From Mytilus edulis (lineage: Eukaryota; Mollusca; Bivalvia; Mytilida; Mytilidae): a stretch of DNA of 64,000 bases. Where the stretch lies: NCBI RefSeq assembly GCF_963676685.1, contig NC_092356.1, forward strand, positions 20,013,750 to 20,077,749. The letters are read 5' to 3'. Shown here one piece after another: positions 37,101-48,734 of this stretch; position 1 is the stretch's first letter, and each line of letters starts with the position of its first letter. Under the pieces are notes generated by a model. The model saw only the letters and a list, made by a program, of their open reading frames with translations, had not been told where the DNA came from and did no database searches. A program made the translations under genes and the position numbers.

Positions 37101-39863
37101 ACCATACCATATGACAGTTCTAGCAAGATTGCATATGGTAGCAGCAATAAGGAATATGATGTTCCTCTTAAGAAAGGGTATGCTACCTTCCCTCCATCAT
37201 ATGTTAGTTCAAGCAAGATCGCATATGGAAGCAATAATCAAGGATATGATGATTCCAGTAAGAAAGGACATGATACCTTTACTAAAACATATGACAGTTC
37301 TAACAAGATCGCTTATGATAACAACAATCAGGGATATGATGATTCTAATAAGAAAGGATATGGTACCTACCCTGCGAGTTATGATAATCCCATAAACAAC
37401 CAGAAATATGATGCTTCTAGTAATAAAGATTATGCCACATATCCTACACAATATTACAGTCAGAAGGGATATGACACCTTGAGTAAGGGATACGATAGTT
37501 CTAGCAAGATGCCATATGTGAGCAACAATCAGGGATACGATGTTTCCAGTCAAAAGGGATACGACAGGCCTAGCAAGATCACATATGAAAGCAACAATCA
37601 GGGATATGAGGTTTCCAGTCAGAAGGGATACGACAGGCCTACCAAGATCGCATATGAAAGCAACAATCAGGGATATGAGGTTTCCAGTCAGAAGGGATAT
37701 GACAGGCCTGTCAAAATCGCATATGAAAGCAAAAATCAGGGATATGACAGGCCTAGCAAGATCGCATATGAAAGCAACAAACAGGGATATGATGTTTCCA
37801 GTCAGAAGGGATATGACAGGCCTAGCAAGATCGCATATGAAAGCAATAAACAGAGATATGAGGTTTCCAGTCAGAAGGGATACGACATGCCTACCAAGAT
37901 CGCATATGAAAGCAACAATCAGGGATATGAGGCTTCCAGTCAGAGGGGATATGACAGGCCTATCAAAATCGCATATGAAAGCAAAAATCAGGGATATGAT
38001 GTTTCAAGTCAGAAGGGATATGACAGGCCTAGCAAGATCGCATATGAAAGCAACAAACAGGAATATGATGTTTCCAGTCAGAAGGGATATGACAGGCCTA
38101 GCAAGATCGCATATGGAAGCAACTATCAGGGATATGATGTTTCCAGTCAGAAAAAATATGACACATCCCCTATACAATATGACAGTTCTAGCAGGATAGT
38201 ATATGTGAACAGCAATCCGGGATATGATAAATCGAGTCAGAAGGGGTATGGTACATACCCTTTGAGCTTTGATAATTCTAGAAACACCCAGAAATATGAT
38301 GTTTCCAGTAATAAAGGATATGACACACACTCTAAACAATATGACAGTCAGAAGGGATATGTCAGTTCTAGCAAGAAAGTATATGCGGGCAACAATCAGG
38401 GATATGATGCTTCCAGTAAGAAGGTATATGTTGATTCCAGTCTAGAGGGATATGACACCTTAAGTCAGGGATATCCCAGTTCTAACAAGAACGCATATGG
38501 AAGCAACAATCCGGGATATGACACGTCTAGTAAGAAAGTGTATGATACCTCAATTCAAAAGTATGCCGGTTCTAGTAATAACCAGGGGTACGATATCATG
38601 TTTGGATACGACGGGTCTAGCAAGAACACACATGAAAGCAATAGTAAAGGATATGATGTTTCCAGTAAAGGATACGATGTTTCCAGTAAAGGATACGATG
38701 TTTCCAGTAAAGGGTATGATGTTTCCAGTAAAGTGTATGATAAAAACAACCAGGGATATGACGCATCTAGCAATAACGCATATGGAAGCAATACGCAGGG
38801 ATATGATGACGAATTTGTCCGATATGACTCTAGCCAAAAACCATTTGGAAGCAACAAACAGGGATATGCTGTATCAAGTAAGAAAGGGATTGATAAATCC
38901 AGCAAAGGATACGTCAGCTCTAGCAAAAACAAACCATCAGAATACAAAGTTTCCGGTAAAAAAGGATATGTCAGCTCTAGCAAAAACAAACCAACAGGAT
39001 ATGAAGTTTCAAGTAAAAAAGGATATGTCAGCTCTAGCAAAAACAAACCAACAGGATACGAAGTTTCAAGTAAAAAGGGATATGTCAGCTCTAGCAAAAA
39101 CAAACCATCAAGATACGAAGTTTCCAGTAAGAAAGGATATGATCCAGTCAATCAAGGATACAAAAGTACTAGCAATAACGAATACAACAGTTACAATCAA
39201 AAAGTGTATGAAAGCAAACCTAAGGGAAATGATGATTCCCCTAATAAAGGATACGAAAGTTACGGCCTCGAATATACAAGGCCCAGTTCACAAGTATATG
39301 ATACCTATAACCCGAGCTATAAGGGCTCTAGTCAGGTCGATTATGACAGCTACAGGCAGGGAGATGATGCTTCCAACAATAAGGGATATATAAGCTTCAG
39401 TCAAGGATATGACAGCTCAAATAAAAAAAGACATGACGAATATAGCATTGTCAAAGACAGTTACACAGGTAAAAATCAAAACACTTATGGTACGTCTGGA
39501 AAAAACGATAATTTGGATTTCGGACTAAACAGTTATGCTATTTATGACATGCGCAGTATTGATAATCAGATCCAAAGCAGTTATGGTAAATACAGCAAAA
39601 ACAGTTATAACAGGGACAGTGAAAATATCCGGTTTCAAGCTACAGGGTACGATACTTATGATAGTTATCTGAACAATGGCTATAATAGCTATGGTACCGG
39701 TGGAAACGATAAGTATGGGAAAGAAAGTCCGAGGAGATTAGATAGCCGTGATGGCGAATATGACGTCAAACATAATGGAAGCCGTGATAATAGAAATATA
39801 CGATATAGGCCGATTTCGAGAGGTGCTGAAAGGAAACGAGGATCAAGTAGCAAAAGCTATTAG
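34097..39863 (+). CDS. Secreted tyrosine-rich repeat protein, byssus/periostracum type (2 exons)
   Basis: The model joins 34097-34142 and 36484-39863, phase 1, giving 1,141 residues. Exon 1 encodes a signal peptide (MKGLVLGIVIVLFVQG). The mature chain has no cysteine-rich or enzymatic domain. It is built of Tyr, Ser, Lys, Gly, Asp and Asn, with the motif GYD or GYE about every 7-15 residues. Four repeat regimes follow one another: units of about 30 residues (about 130-300), 23-residue units (366-564), 7-residue GYDVSSK units (738-765) and 19-residue units (824-899). N- and C-terminal flanks share TGYD/TGYE and FRATGY/FQATGY motifs. The end is basic and Arg/Ser-rich. Family knowledge: mussel adhesive and thread proteins are secreted Tyr/Lys-rich repeat proteins whose Tyr is converted to DOPA; periostracum and other matrix proteins can look similar. 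I cannot match it to a named foot protein. TATA box, splice sites and AATAAA all fit an active gene. Confidence 0.88.
34915..34990 (+). repeat. Family B fragment
   Basis: AGTAGTATGATTGTCAATGA followed by GACAACAATCCACC. A similar head (AAGATGTGGTATGAGTG) is at 34438. Only the first part of the family is present. Confidence 0.5.
35683..35963. mobile_element. MITE with AAGGTGGTACC ends
   Basis: About 281 bp, bounded by TTAAGGTGGTACC and its exact reverse complement GGTACCACCTTAA. The interior has GGCTCGTTTAATTTTGATAA and no coding capacity. A related interior occurs near 25010. In the intron of the repeat protein gene. Confidence 0.8.
36484..39863 (+). CDS. Repeat protein gene, exon 2 (all mature protein)
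   Basis: A single 3.38 kb exon, open from the acceptor TTTAAG to TAG. The first 207 bases carry the mature N-terminus (ITSLDKQTSKTFNKQSRG and onward), which precedes the repeat region and lacks an internal ATG near its start. This part is recovered only by joining to exon 1. Confidence 0.9.
37533..38129 (+). repeat. Coding tandem repeat, 69 bp period
   Basis: Eight units of 69 bp (23 codons) and one shortened 45 bp unit, adding exactly to 597 bp. Each unit reads GYDVSSQK or GYEVSSQK, then GYDRPSKIAYESNNQ with small changes. High nucleotide similarity between units points to recent expansion. Confidence 0.9.
38649..38732 (+). repeat. Coding tandem repeat, 21 bp period
   Basis: Four in-frame units of 21 bp, each GYDVSSK. 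Near-identical codons suggest recent slippage. Confidence 0.9.
38907..39134 (+). repeat. Coding tandem repeat, 57 bp period
   Basis: Four units of 57 bp (19 codons): GYVSSSKNKPTGYEVSSKK with changes mainly at the TG pair and in the first unit. Confidence 0.9.
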
Positions 39864-39886
39864 GACTGCGTGTACTAGTTTGAGTT

Positions 39887-39923
39887 AATAAATGGCAAAT
39901 GTGTGTATACACGTGTAAATAAA
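39887..39923 (+). promoter_or_regulatory. Two polyadenylation signals of the repeat protein gene
   Basis: AATAAA at 39887-39892 and at 39918-39923, 24 and 55 bp after the stop, implying a very short 3' UTR. Confidence 0.7.
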
Positions 39924-40034
39924 CTATGCAAACTAATTTTGAAACGTATCGACATGAGTATTTCATTTCGCAAGTGTGGTCTAATCAAAACATACAAATC
40001 CGTGAAAAATCATACATTGTTTGTTATTTATTGG

Positions 40035-40370
40035 CATATATACCTAATATAGAAATAAGTAGAACAATTGGCAATAGGACAACTTTCCCTCAAAGACCAA
40101 ATGACGTAGACGTTAGCAAATATAAGGCTAGCAACCGTACGGTCTTCAACAATGACCAAACCCCATATCGCATATATAGCAAGCAATAAAGACCCCGAAA
40201 TGACAAATATTAAACAATTCTAACGAGAAAGCTAACGACCTCGTTTATGAACAAATACAAACATGATACACAGCAACAAACTACAACCACTGAAATACAG
40301 GACCCTGACTTGGGACAAACACCTTTAGAATGTGGTGGTGTTTATACCCAATTGCTCATTGTCAAGTAAC
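40035..40370 (+). repeat. Interspersed repeat family B, diverged
   Basis: ACAATTGGCAATAGGACAAC, CGGTCTTCAACAATGACCAA and GACCCTGACTTGGGACA occur in family B order (compare 49890 and 63058). Confidence 0.55.
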
Positions 40371-40769
40371 AAGGAATCAAAAACCATGGCAGTTACAACA
40401 ACAAAAGTAAAATTCAACAGTTTTTGGTTTCCGACTTGTGGCTCAACACAAAACATTGAAATTTTAACCGTATGAACTGTTAAACTACAGTTCATAAAAT
40501 AAAAGAGAGGTTCCATACGAAAAAAAAATATAAGTCAAACTCAAAACAACATTATGTTCTCTCAGCAAAACATTATTCAGAGGAGAGTATTTTTGTTAAT
40601 TGACTGTTAACAAACTGAGGTACTGCAGATATTTCATCTTGTAAAAAAATTTAGTTATCCCTTTTGATAAAATGGTGCCATGTGATGCGATATTTGAGCT
40701 TGGTATGGTAACCTTTATCCATAAATATCTATGAAACAGTGAAACCAGTAGGAGACTATGGAGAACATT

Positions 40770-40940
40770 TGTCTGTGTTGCATTGTCGCTTGTTTTTTGT
40801 TCACTTCAGTGTTTCGTTATTTTCGTCTTAAAGTTGATGTGTTTTCCTCGGTTTTAGTCTGTAACCCGGATTTGTTTTTTGTGTCAATCGATATTTGATC
40901 TTCGAACAGCGGTATACTACTGTTGCCTTTATTGACAAGT
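40770..40940 (+). repeat. Interspersed repeat family E, 3' part
   Basis: CTCGGTTTTAGTCTGTAACC and the family end GCGGTATACTACTGTTGCCT. Truncated at the left. Confidence 0.65.
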
Positions 40941-41129
40941 CGATGTCTTATAATAGACAAAACGTGAATATTCATATCGAATATAAATGTTTGCGCAATT
41001 CCAGCCTTTATTCATATTTATGCACAGCGTAGACAAAATTTATAACTTTTCGATATCAAATGAGAATGAAAAATATTGAATAAACATAAAAAAAGTGCTT
41101 TAAACGTAAAAAAAATAATACCATTATAA

Positions 41130-41220
41130 AAAAAGAAGATGTGGTATGGTCGCCAATGAGACAACTCTCCACTAGAGCACAAATGACACAGAAATTTAAA
41201 CAACTATAGGTCACAAAGTA
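41130..41220 (+). repeat. Interspersed repeat family B, head
   Basis: AAGAAGATGTGGTATGGTCG, then CCAATGAGACAACTCTCCAC and CAACTATAGGTCA. Confidence 0.65.
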
Positions 41221-42139
41221 TGCTTTATTAAACTTGAAATAAAAGATTGAATCCCACCACGTCGTCCATTTAGTACATGCACTAGTCTATAGTATAAATG
41301 GTAGTAAAAGTGAAAGGTTCAAGATCATGTATGCATTATAAACCATTGAAATAAGAATGAAAATACAGTAAAACCTGGCTAAACAGAATCCTGCATAAAC
41401 CGAAACCTGTGTAAACCAAACATATTATTAATCACCATCATATCAATGTTGTTGTTGCTGTGATATTTGTTTGTTTCTTTCTTTCTTTGTGAACATGATA
41501 AAACCGAACATCTGCCAAAACCGAAAAACATTAGTTGTCTCGAAGAGGAACTGTTTACACAGGTTTCATTGTAATTCATTTTGTAATATTGGTTTTTAGT
41601 GGTTTTTAGTTTAGTGGTAGTCGTCGGTTTATGTCTGTTTTATTTGTTTTTCGTAAATTGTTTTGTTATAATATAGAACGTCAGTTTTGCGCCACAACTT
41701 TTTGGGATTTGGTTTTCAGAACTGAGAATTATGACAAAAAGAGCCTATTTAAAGTTTTAAAAAACCTTAAGAATAGAGAATAATTTGGTGCAAAAGTATA
41801 TATAATAAGAACATATAGGTAATATATATACAATACTGATAACAGAAATGAACGTCTACAGAATAATCTAACAAATTATATAATTATAGATAAACTGTAA
41901 ATATCTAAAAATCTAACCTAAAAAAAACTTGTTACGAATTAACACGGTGATCAAGCATGCGCCGACAAATTATCAACATGCTGATTTTTTTCGTATACAC
42001 GGAAGAAGAAGAGGAAACAGGAAATTATTGCAGATATATGTGTGGAAAGTTAAAAGTTGATTTTCATTAATTTTTCCAAGTTCCTGCATAATCTATGACT
42101 TAGTTTTCATATAAGTAAGATTCAATATATGTATATTAA

Positions 42140-42265
42140 TAAATATGTGCGGTATATGGTTGCCAATACCCTCAAAGGAAGTCAAGGTCGTTAAAACCTA
42201 CCCTTGTCGTTTGGTTGCCAATAAGACAACCATCCATCATTGAAATCAAAAGGGAGAATGTAAAC
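42140..42265 (+). repeat. Family B fragments
   Basis: GTGCGGTATATGGTTGCCAA and TTGCCAATAAGACAACCATC, two partial heads about 60 bp apart. Confidence 0.45.
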
Positions 42266-42569
42266 AAACAACAGGTATAGGACGGGGCTGAATGATGAGC
42301 AAAAAACTCATTCAATATGGTCATCTTTTATAATAAAAAAAAAACGTAAATTGGACAGCTGTATAGCTAATTTTAGCGAATAAAATTTAAATAAAAACAT
42401 TTTGACAGAGGAAATGCCTGTATTCTTACCTTTTTTGTTGAATTCCAAATATTATTCATATTTCAAAATTGATTTTATTTACATTTACACCCGAACCTCT
42501 CTGGTATAATAGATTTATATTGATCGATACGGTGTATTTATGAATGAACAAGCTTAAGTATGCAATAGC

Positions 42570-42760
42570 CAGCTGTAAAAAACAGACATAAGATAGGAAA
42601 GTGACAATAAAAAATATGTGTTAACGACATACAGACCATGTAACAAAAGGGGACAAAAGGCATAAAAAAGACGACGACGACCACGAAAAGACAAACATTA
42701 GTCCTCAAGACACAACATAGAAAACTATAAGGACTGAGCGTCTCAAAACTCACACACACA
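42570..42760 (+). repeat. Degraded family A relic
   Basis: AAAAGACAAACATTAGTCCT, CAAGACACAACATAGAAAAC and GACTGAGCG keep family A order. Poorly conserved. Confidence 0.4.
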
Positions 42761-45579
42761 AAACCAGCAGATTCATTGGTGGTGGTTTTAAAACAATCAA
42801 TGTGTGGTCCAATTATGCTTAAAAAGATTTGTAAATTACTGTTGTTCAGATGAAAATAAAAGACAGAAGTTGTTTACAGATATTAAAGTCTTGCTATTCC
42901 ATTTTGAATATATAGACTTAGTGTAAAAAACGTAGGGATTGAATGAACTTCAAACGTAGCGATACTGGTTGCGAGAACTTGGAAAATGACAATGGGAAGA
43001 ATGAATATATGAAACTTAAAGACATACCTAAGGCTTCTAGTTTCAGTAGTATTTTTAGTGTCAACTTCAACGAGTTCACTGCAGTATACCAGATCAAAGA
43101 CATAATATTAAGATGATGAAATATCTAGTGGACGGACATCCTCTTCATGACTGTGAAATTAAATGAAAACTTCTGGTTAGATGCAAGCTCTAACTGAAAT
43201 GTGGGTTTTTGAGCTAACCGGCAACATATCAGTCATTTCAAAATAAAGTACAATTCAGAATCGATACTTTAAAAAAAAAAAAAATTCTTACAACTTGTCC
43301 TTCCTGTTTCTTTTTTTTTAAATGCCAGCAAACGTGATAAGAAAAAAAAACTATCAAATCAAAAGTATGGATCACACAAGTCATGTATCATGAAAAGTGT
43401 AGATTTATCATTTTTGTAGATTAAACGCTTAAAAAAAAATATGCCGAGAATGTGGCAGCGCAAATCTGCTGGGTATGTCCCTTTTCAATGATATGAATGA
43501 AAACTTAGCCAAAAGTTCAGTTACATATATTGTCATGAACATGTAGTTAAAGTACTTGGCAAGACGTGTTTTTTTGTATCTTTGAAAAGTTTTGTAGGAA
43601 TTCTGCTTCATAGAAATACAAAACAAGTCGGCCATTAGGGATGACCAATAAGTACTCATAAGTGAGATTATAAAACATCAAAGGGTTGAGAAAAATAAAA
43701 TTCGATACATTATAAACCTATAATACAAGCTCTGTATATATATGTATAGCCTTTTACCAATGAAAAAATAATAGGCGTATACAATTCATGTAAGCGATTA
43801 AAGACATGCAAATAAAATTAAAAACCAATTGTTCTCTGTCTTTCCACATCAAAGCTATTGAAAAGAATCTAGTTCCAGTTTACTTTTAATGTAAAAATTG
43901 GCATTCAATCATAAGTTTCCTTATACTGATAGGATAAATAAATTGTTTCTATATATTTTTGAATGAAATAAGGGAGATATGATAGCTTCTTTCACACCTA
44001 TTTCAAAAATATATAGTTTCTATATACTTTTGTGTGTAGAACGGGAGATAATTTGCCACTTCCGGTTTATCGAAAGTCATTTCTAGTCTTAAGTGATAAG
44101 TTTATGTATCTCATGATATTACAAAATATATATGGATTCTGAGTACTTTTATATGAATAAAGTCCAATAGTGGGTACTTCCGGTTTTCTCAAGGTCACTT
44201 TCGGTTGTCATTTTCAAGGTCATATGTCACCTTACCTTTTGTAAAAGGTCATATGGCTTTTTAATGAACCAAGTTGAAGTTATATTCAAATAACCTTATT
44301 TAAAGACATTTCAGGGGCATTAACTCCTATAAGATGCCATTAAATTGTATCAGACTAAATGTAAAATATCCTTATAAATAACAATAAAGCAAACATTTTG
44401 CACTTGTTCTTTTATATGTACATATTTCAAAGTGTTGGAGAAAATGCAAAAACAAACAAAAGTCACAATTTAGAACCTGACCTTGACTTTTGACCTTGAC
44501 CTCATTAAATTAGGACCTAGGGACCTCAAATAAGAAGATACCAGGGTTACACGGTTAACGGTTTATGATTTGAAAAAAAAACATAACAACAAATTTATTT
44601 GATAAAGGGTAGATAGCTCATATAAAATTTCATGGAATCACTTCAATCAAAGTTAGTCAAAAATTCCTGAGGATGTATCGAACAATTTGTTAAAAGACTT
44701 TTGTTGATAACTTTTTTGTAACGAAGGAGATGCACACATTTGATAAACAGTGAATAGGGAGATAACTCTTACAAAGAAAATTGTCCGTCTTAGCAGGGTC
44801 AAATTTAAAAGCGCATAAACTGTACATCATGAACTAAGTAAAGGAGAAAAGTATATAGATTTTTTCTTTCAAATAATTATAACAGATATAGGTTTTTATA
44901 ATGTTTTAATTTACGAATACAGGTTTGGTATTAAAATGTTAAAATAAAACTGTTCTATCTCTATCATAATAGTAGTTTCCTCAAATATAAATACCTTCAT
45001 CAAAATGGGTATCGAACGGAGGAACTGGCGTACTTCTGTTTAATAAACAAAAACAACCGGAAGTAAGGTTGTTGTCGTGATTTTTCTTCCCAACTCGTCC
45101 AAAGTGCAATATTGTTGTGTGATTTTACTTTATTCACGTGCTTTAGATAGATGACAACACAATTTACTATCAAGAGAGATAAACAGAAATTATTTTTTTA
45201 AGTTTCTTCGTCTAATCTTTTACTAGGTTTAACGAGTGTTGACAAGTATAACTCCATCTGTCAACTCAGTAACACGGATGTTAGTACACAAACACAACAT
45301 TTCCAAGAAAAAGTAGTTGCAAGAACCAGGTAAAACACAACTGATTGTGATTATCATAACAAATTTTATTAGTTTAAAATATTGTATGCTTTGTCATTAT
45401 ACTATAACAATTAACCCACTTGATCCACGATCGGCAGGATATAGAATCCTCTCAGGTGGGTCAGGAACATATATATTGACATATACTGTTCCAGGGTGGG
45501 TAAATCATTGTTAAAACCGGCTGTAAACAGATAAACTTACTAATATTCTCTATGTACCGTTTGAGTACTAGCTAGGGAT

Positions 45580-45722
45580 ATCAGGTTGTTCCAGCCCTAG
45601 CTGCGTAACTGTAGCTCTTATAAGGTCCTTATGTTATTTTTTGACTATTTGCGGAAGTCAGCAAAATAAAAAATAAATAAAAAAGACTATAAGAGTTACG
45701 GTTCCACAGCTATTCCAGTCCC
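45580..45722. repeat. Imperfect foldback
   Basis: Arms around CCAGCCCTAGCTGCGTAACT and, inverted, GGTTCCACAGCTATTCCAG pair imperfectly. AAAT-rich centre. Boundaries uncertain. Confidence 0.35.
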
Positions 45723-45869
45723 AAACCAATCTGGCCAAAAGTTAATCTGGTTACATGCCAATACATCAATAGTCTGACCGAGAGTATACTCACTGAGCCT
45801 GTAATTCAGTGGTTGTCGTTCGTTTATGTCAAACTATGTGTTTATACATATATTTGTTTATGAATTAAT

Positions 45870-46170
45870 TTTTATGCCCCATTTATGGGCATTATGTTTT
45901 ATGGTCTGTGTGTCCGTCGGTATGTCGGTCCATCCGTCTGTTCGTCTGTCTGTCCTGCTTCAGGTTAAAGTTTTTGGTCGAGGTAGTTTTTGTTGAAGTT
46001 GAAGTCCAATCTTGAAACTTGAAACTTATTAAACATGTTCCCTATGATATGATATTTCTAATTTTAATGACAAATTAGAGATTTTATCCCACTTTCACCG
46101 TCCACTGAACATAGAAAATGATAGTCATGATAGTGTGGAAATGGCATCCATGTTCTTGGGACACATGCTT
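45870..46170 (+). repeat. Interspersed repeat family C
   Basis: Starts TTTATGCCCCATTTATGGGC, continues GGTTAAAGTTTTTGGTCGAG, and ends CTTGGGACACATGCTTGT. Slightly diverged copy. Confidence 0.7.
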
Positions 46171-46279
46171 GTTTGTTACTTGTATATAAATTAGATAGAA
46201 AAATGAATTGTTTATATTGTTATTTTTTTGCCTATTATACATACATGTAGCTGACTATGCAGTATGGGCTTTGCTCATT

Positions 46280-46380
46280 GTTGAAGGCCGTATGGTGACC
46301 TATAGTTGTTCATTTCTGTGTCATTGTGGTCTCTTGTAGAGAGTTTTAAATTTCTAATTGGCAATCAAATCACATCTTCT
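46280..46380 (-). repeat. Family B relic (minus strand)
   Basis: TTGTTGAAGGCCGTATGGTG and ATAGTTGTTCATTTCTGTGT are the reverse complement of family B 5' and middle blocks. Confidence 0.5.
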
Positions 46381-46949
46381 TTTTTATATTATGACAAAAT
46401 CATGTACTTTTTTTTAAAGTAACAAAAAAGACAGTAAACTTAACATGCTTAACAGAACTCACTGATATATCATGACGTATTGATTGACCAATCATTAAAT
46501 ATCAAAGCGTATTATACAGTAACATCAACTTGTAATTTTAAAAACAAACATAATTTGAGAATTAAAAGCATTTCACAGATATTATAAACAACATCCCTAA
46601 AGACAAATGATAAAAAAGTTATGATGTGACAAGTACTATAGTAGTTATAATCCATTAATATTTACAAATTTTTAGTCCAGAACACTTTTCTTGTTTAACC
46701 AAATCCTTTATCAATCCCATTTTACTGGTTTAACAAAAAAATGACAACAAGGCGTGAAAGCAGTTGTCACAGCCAAAAGAGAAAAAGTGCTCTTGATTTC
46801 AAATGGGGATAACAAATGTATGTTCATGACTTCATGATGTTTGTAAAAGTGATGTCAAAAGACTGAAATATATGTCTTCAAATAATGTATGTAAGACATA
46901 TTACCATAACCATGATAATACCTGAATTAACTGATATAGAGTCAAGGTT

Positions 46950-47265
46950 TTTATGCCCCACCTACGATCCACCTACGATAGTAGAGGGGCATTATGTTTT
47001 CTGGTCTGTGCCTCCGTTCGTGCGTTCGTTCGTCCGTCCCTTCGTCCGTGCGTCCGTTCGTTTCGGGTTAAAGTTTTTGGTCAAGGTAGTTTTTGAAAAA
47101 GTTGAAGTCCAATCAACTTGAAACTTAGTAAAATTGTTCCCCATGATATGAATCCTTTCTAATTTTAATGCCAAATTATAGTTTAAACCCCAATTTCACG
47201 GTCCACTGAACATAGAAAATGATAGTGCGAGTGGGGCATCAGTGTACTATGGACACATTCTTGTT
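46950..47265 (+). repeat. Interspersed repeat family C
   Basis: TTTATGCCCCACCTACGATC, GTAGAGGGGCATTATG, a CGTTCGTCCGTCC microsatellite, GTTAAAGTTTTTGGTCAAGG, and the end GAGTGGGGCAT...CTATGGACACATTC. The open frames seen here are repeat sequence. Confidence 0.75.
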
Positions 47266-47759
47266 ATTTAATATATTGCATTCAACTCTGAAGATTCAAG
47301 AGTCAGAGTTGACAGAATGACACAATTTTTTTTTTGTGAAAAGTTTAGATTTATATTGAAGGACTATTAAAGTCAGAGCATCATAACTATGCCCCTTTAC
47401 AAACGACTTGACTACAGGCCTGTAAATTTTATATTTCATACCTAAGGAAATCACTTGAACTTTAGTTATCTGTTTTTGTTCAATGAAGATGAAAAAAGTA
47501 CAAAAATGTTTATGGTTAGATAAGAAAATAATTAAGTTGAATTTCATGTATGTATGTAACATTTATTACCTTATCATAATTAGTTTATGATAGTTTTATA
47601 TCAGCAAAGTACAAACCTTGCTTTTAATTGAGTACTGACTAATTCATTCTTCACTTGAGAGACACACATAATTGATTTACAATTTATGGATACATTTGTA
47701 TATTGGTACTATTAACATATTTGATGACATATAAATTGTGTAAAAACTACAATTTTGGA

Positions 47760-47970
47760 TACTGTAAATTCAGATATTATTGTGTGCATTTATATTTGCG
47801 ATTTTTGTAATTTTTGACTTAAATGCAATTTTAATTTTTACGATTTTGAAAAAAATCCTATTTAATTCCTACAAAATATTTCAAAATGCGAGTTTAAATT
47901 ATTGCGTTTACATCTCTGTCGCATTTTTCGCAATAATAAGAACCTCACATTAATTTCTGAATTTACAGTA
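47760..47970. mobile_element. Family G MITE
   Basis: Ends TACTGTAAATTCAGATATTA and TAATTTCTGAATTTACAGTA are inverted repeats. The interior has TTGCG/CGCAA words. Same length class as 15767-15975. Confidence 0.75.
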
Positions 47971-48625
47971 TATATATGTGTTTCATCTACATGTATGTGA
48001 GGATGACATAGACTCCAGTTTTATGTTTGTTAATTTACAATGTACATGATCGATGTACCTGTCATGTTAATAGTATGGACACTATAAATGCCATATCTTA
48101 ATATTTCAGTTATTTGGAGAATGTTTGATGGTCTCTATTAGATATAAGTTCTCAACTTGTATCTAGACTAATTAAGGGGAATTGAATCAAAGTATAGTAG
48201 CTTTTATTGGCATGTGGTACAAATTTATACAGGCCAGGTTTAATTTACAATAAAAAAAAAAAAAAAAACCCAACAAAAGTAATACAGCCACATATAGAAC
48301 GTAGAACAGGAAGTGGAAAACAAAGTACCATAATCTCAGAGAACTTGTAGGTACTGAAAGTGAGATCAAAACCAACAAAAACTAAAAATGAAATTATGTC
48401 AATCAGTACACATCCAATGGATTTAGTTTGAAAATGTTAAAAACACCATAAACAGTCAGAGAAAAGCATGAACCTGAAGCCTGGGTTAGTGCCCTGGTGA
48501 ACAATCACAAAGACTGCAATAATACTGGTACACATTAAACAGCAAATTAATTATATGAAGATTTTTTATTAATTTTGATAGATATAAGAATTATCTGTAT
48601 TTTTTTTCAGCTTTCTTAAAGAAAC

Positions 48626-48734
48626 ATGAGTGGATTCATTGGGAAACTGGTACGAAAGAAGTACATAGACATATCAAACGTGACAGATACTAAGTTAAAC
48701 AGAGTTCTAAATACATTTGATTTGACAGCTTTAG
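48626..48734 (+). CDS. CAT-like transporter, coding exon 1
   Basis: The exon itself begins at 48611 after TTTTTTTTCAG, and 15 bases of 5' UTR precede the ATG (AAACATGAG). It encodes the cytosolic N-terminus and ends TTAG|GTAAGT in phase 1. Confidence 0.85.

Larger units (their letters stand above)
39924..48610. other. Repeat-rich spacer before the transporter gene
   Basis: Nearly 9 kb without a recognisable gene. Identified content is families A, B, C, E and G, listed separately, and a diverged tandem of about 100 bp units around 43930-44230 (blocks like ATATAGTTTCTATATACTTT and ACTTCCGGTTT). Untranslated first exons of the transporter could lie at its right end. Confidence 0.5.

Noticed and set aside
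46885-47121. Small protein with PPFVRSFVRPFVRASVR
   Set aside because: Lies wholly in family C repeat sequence; the pattern comes from the CGTTCGTCCGT microsatellite.
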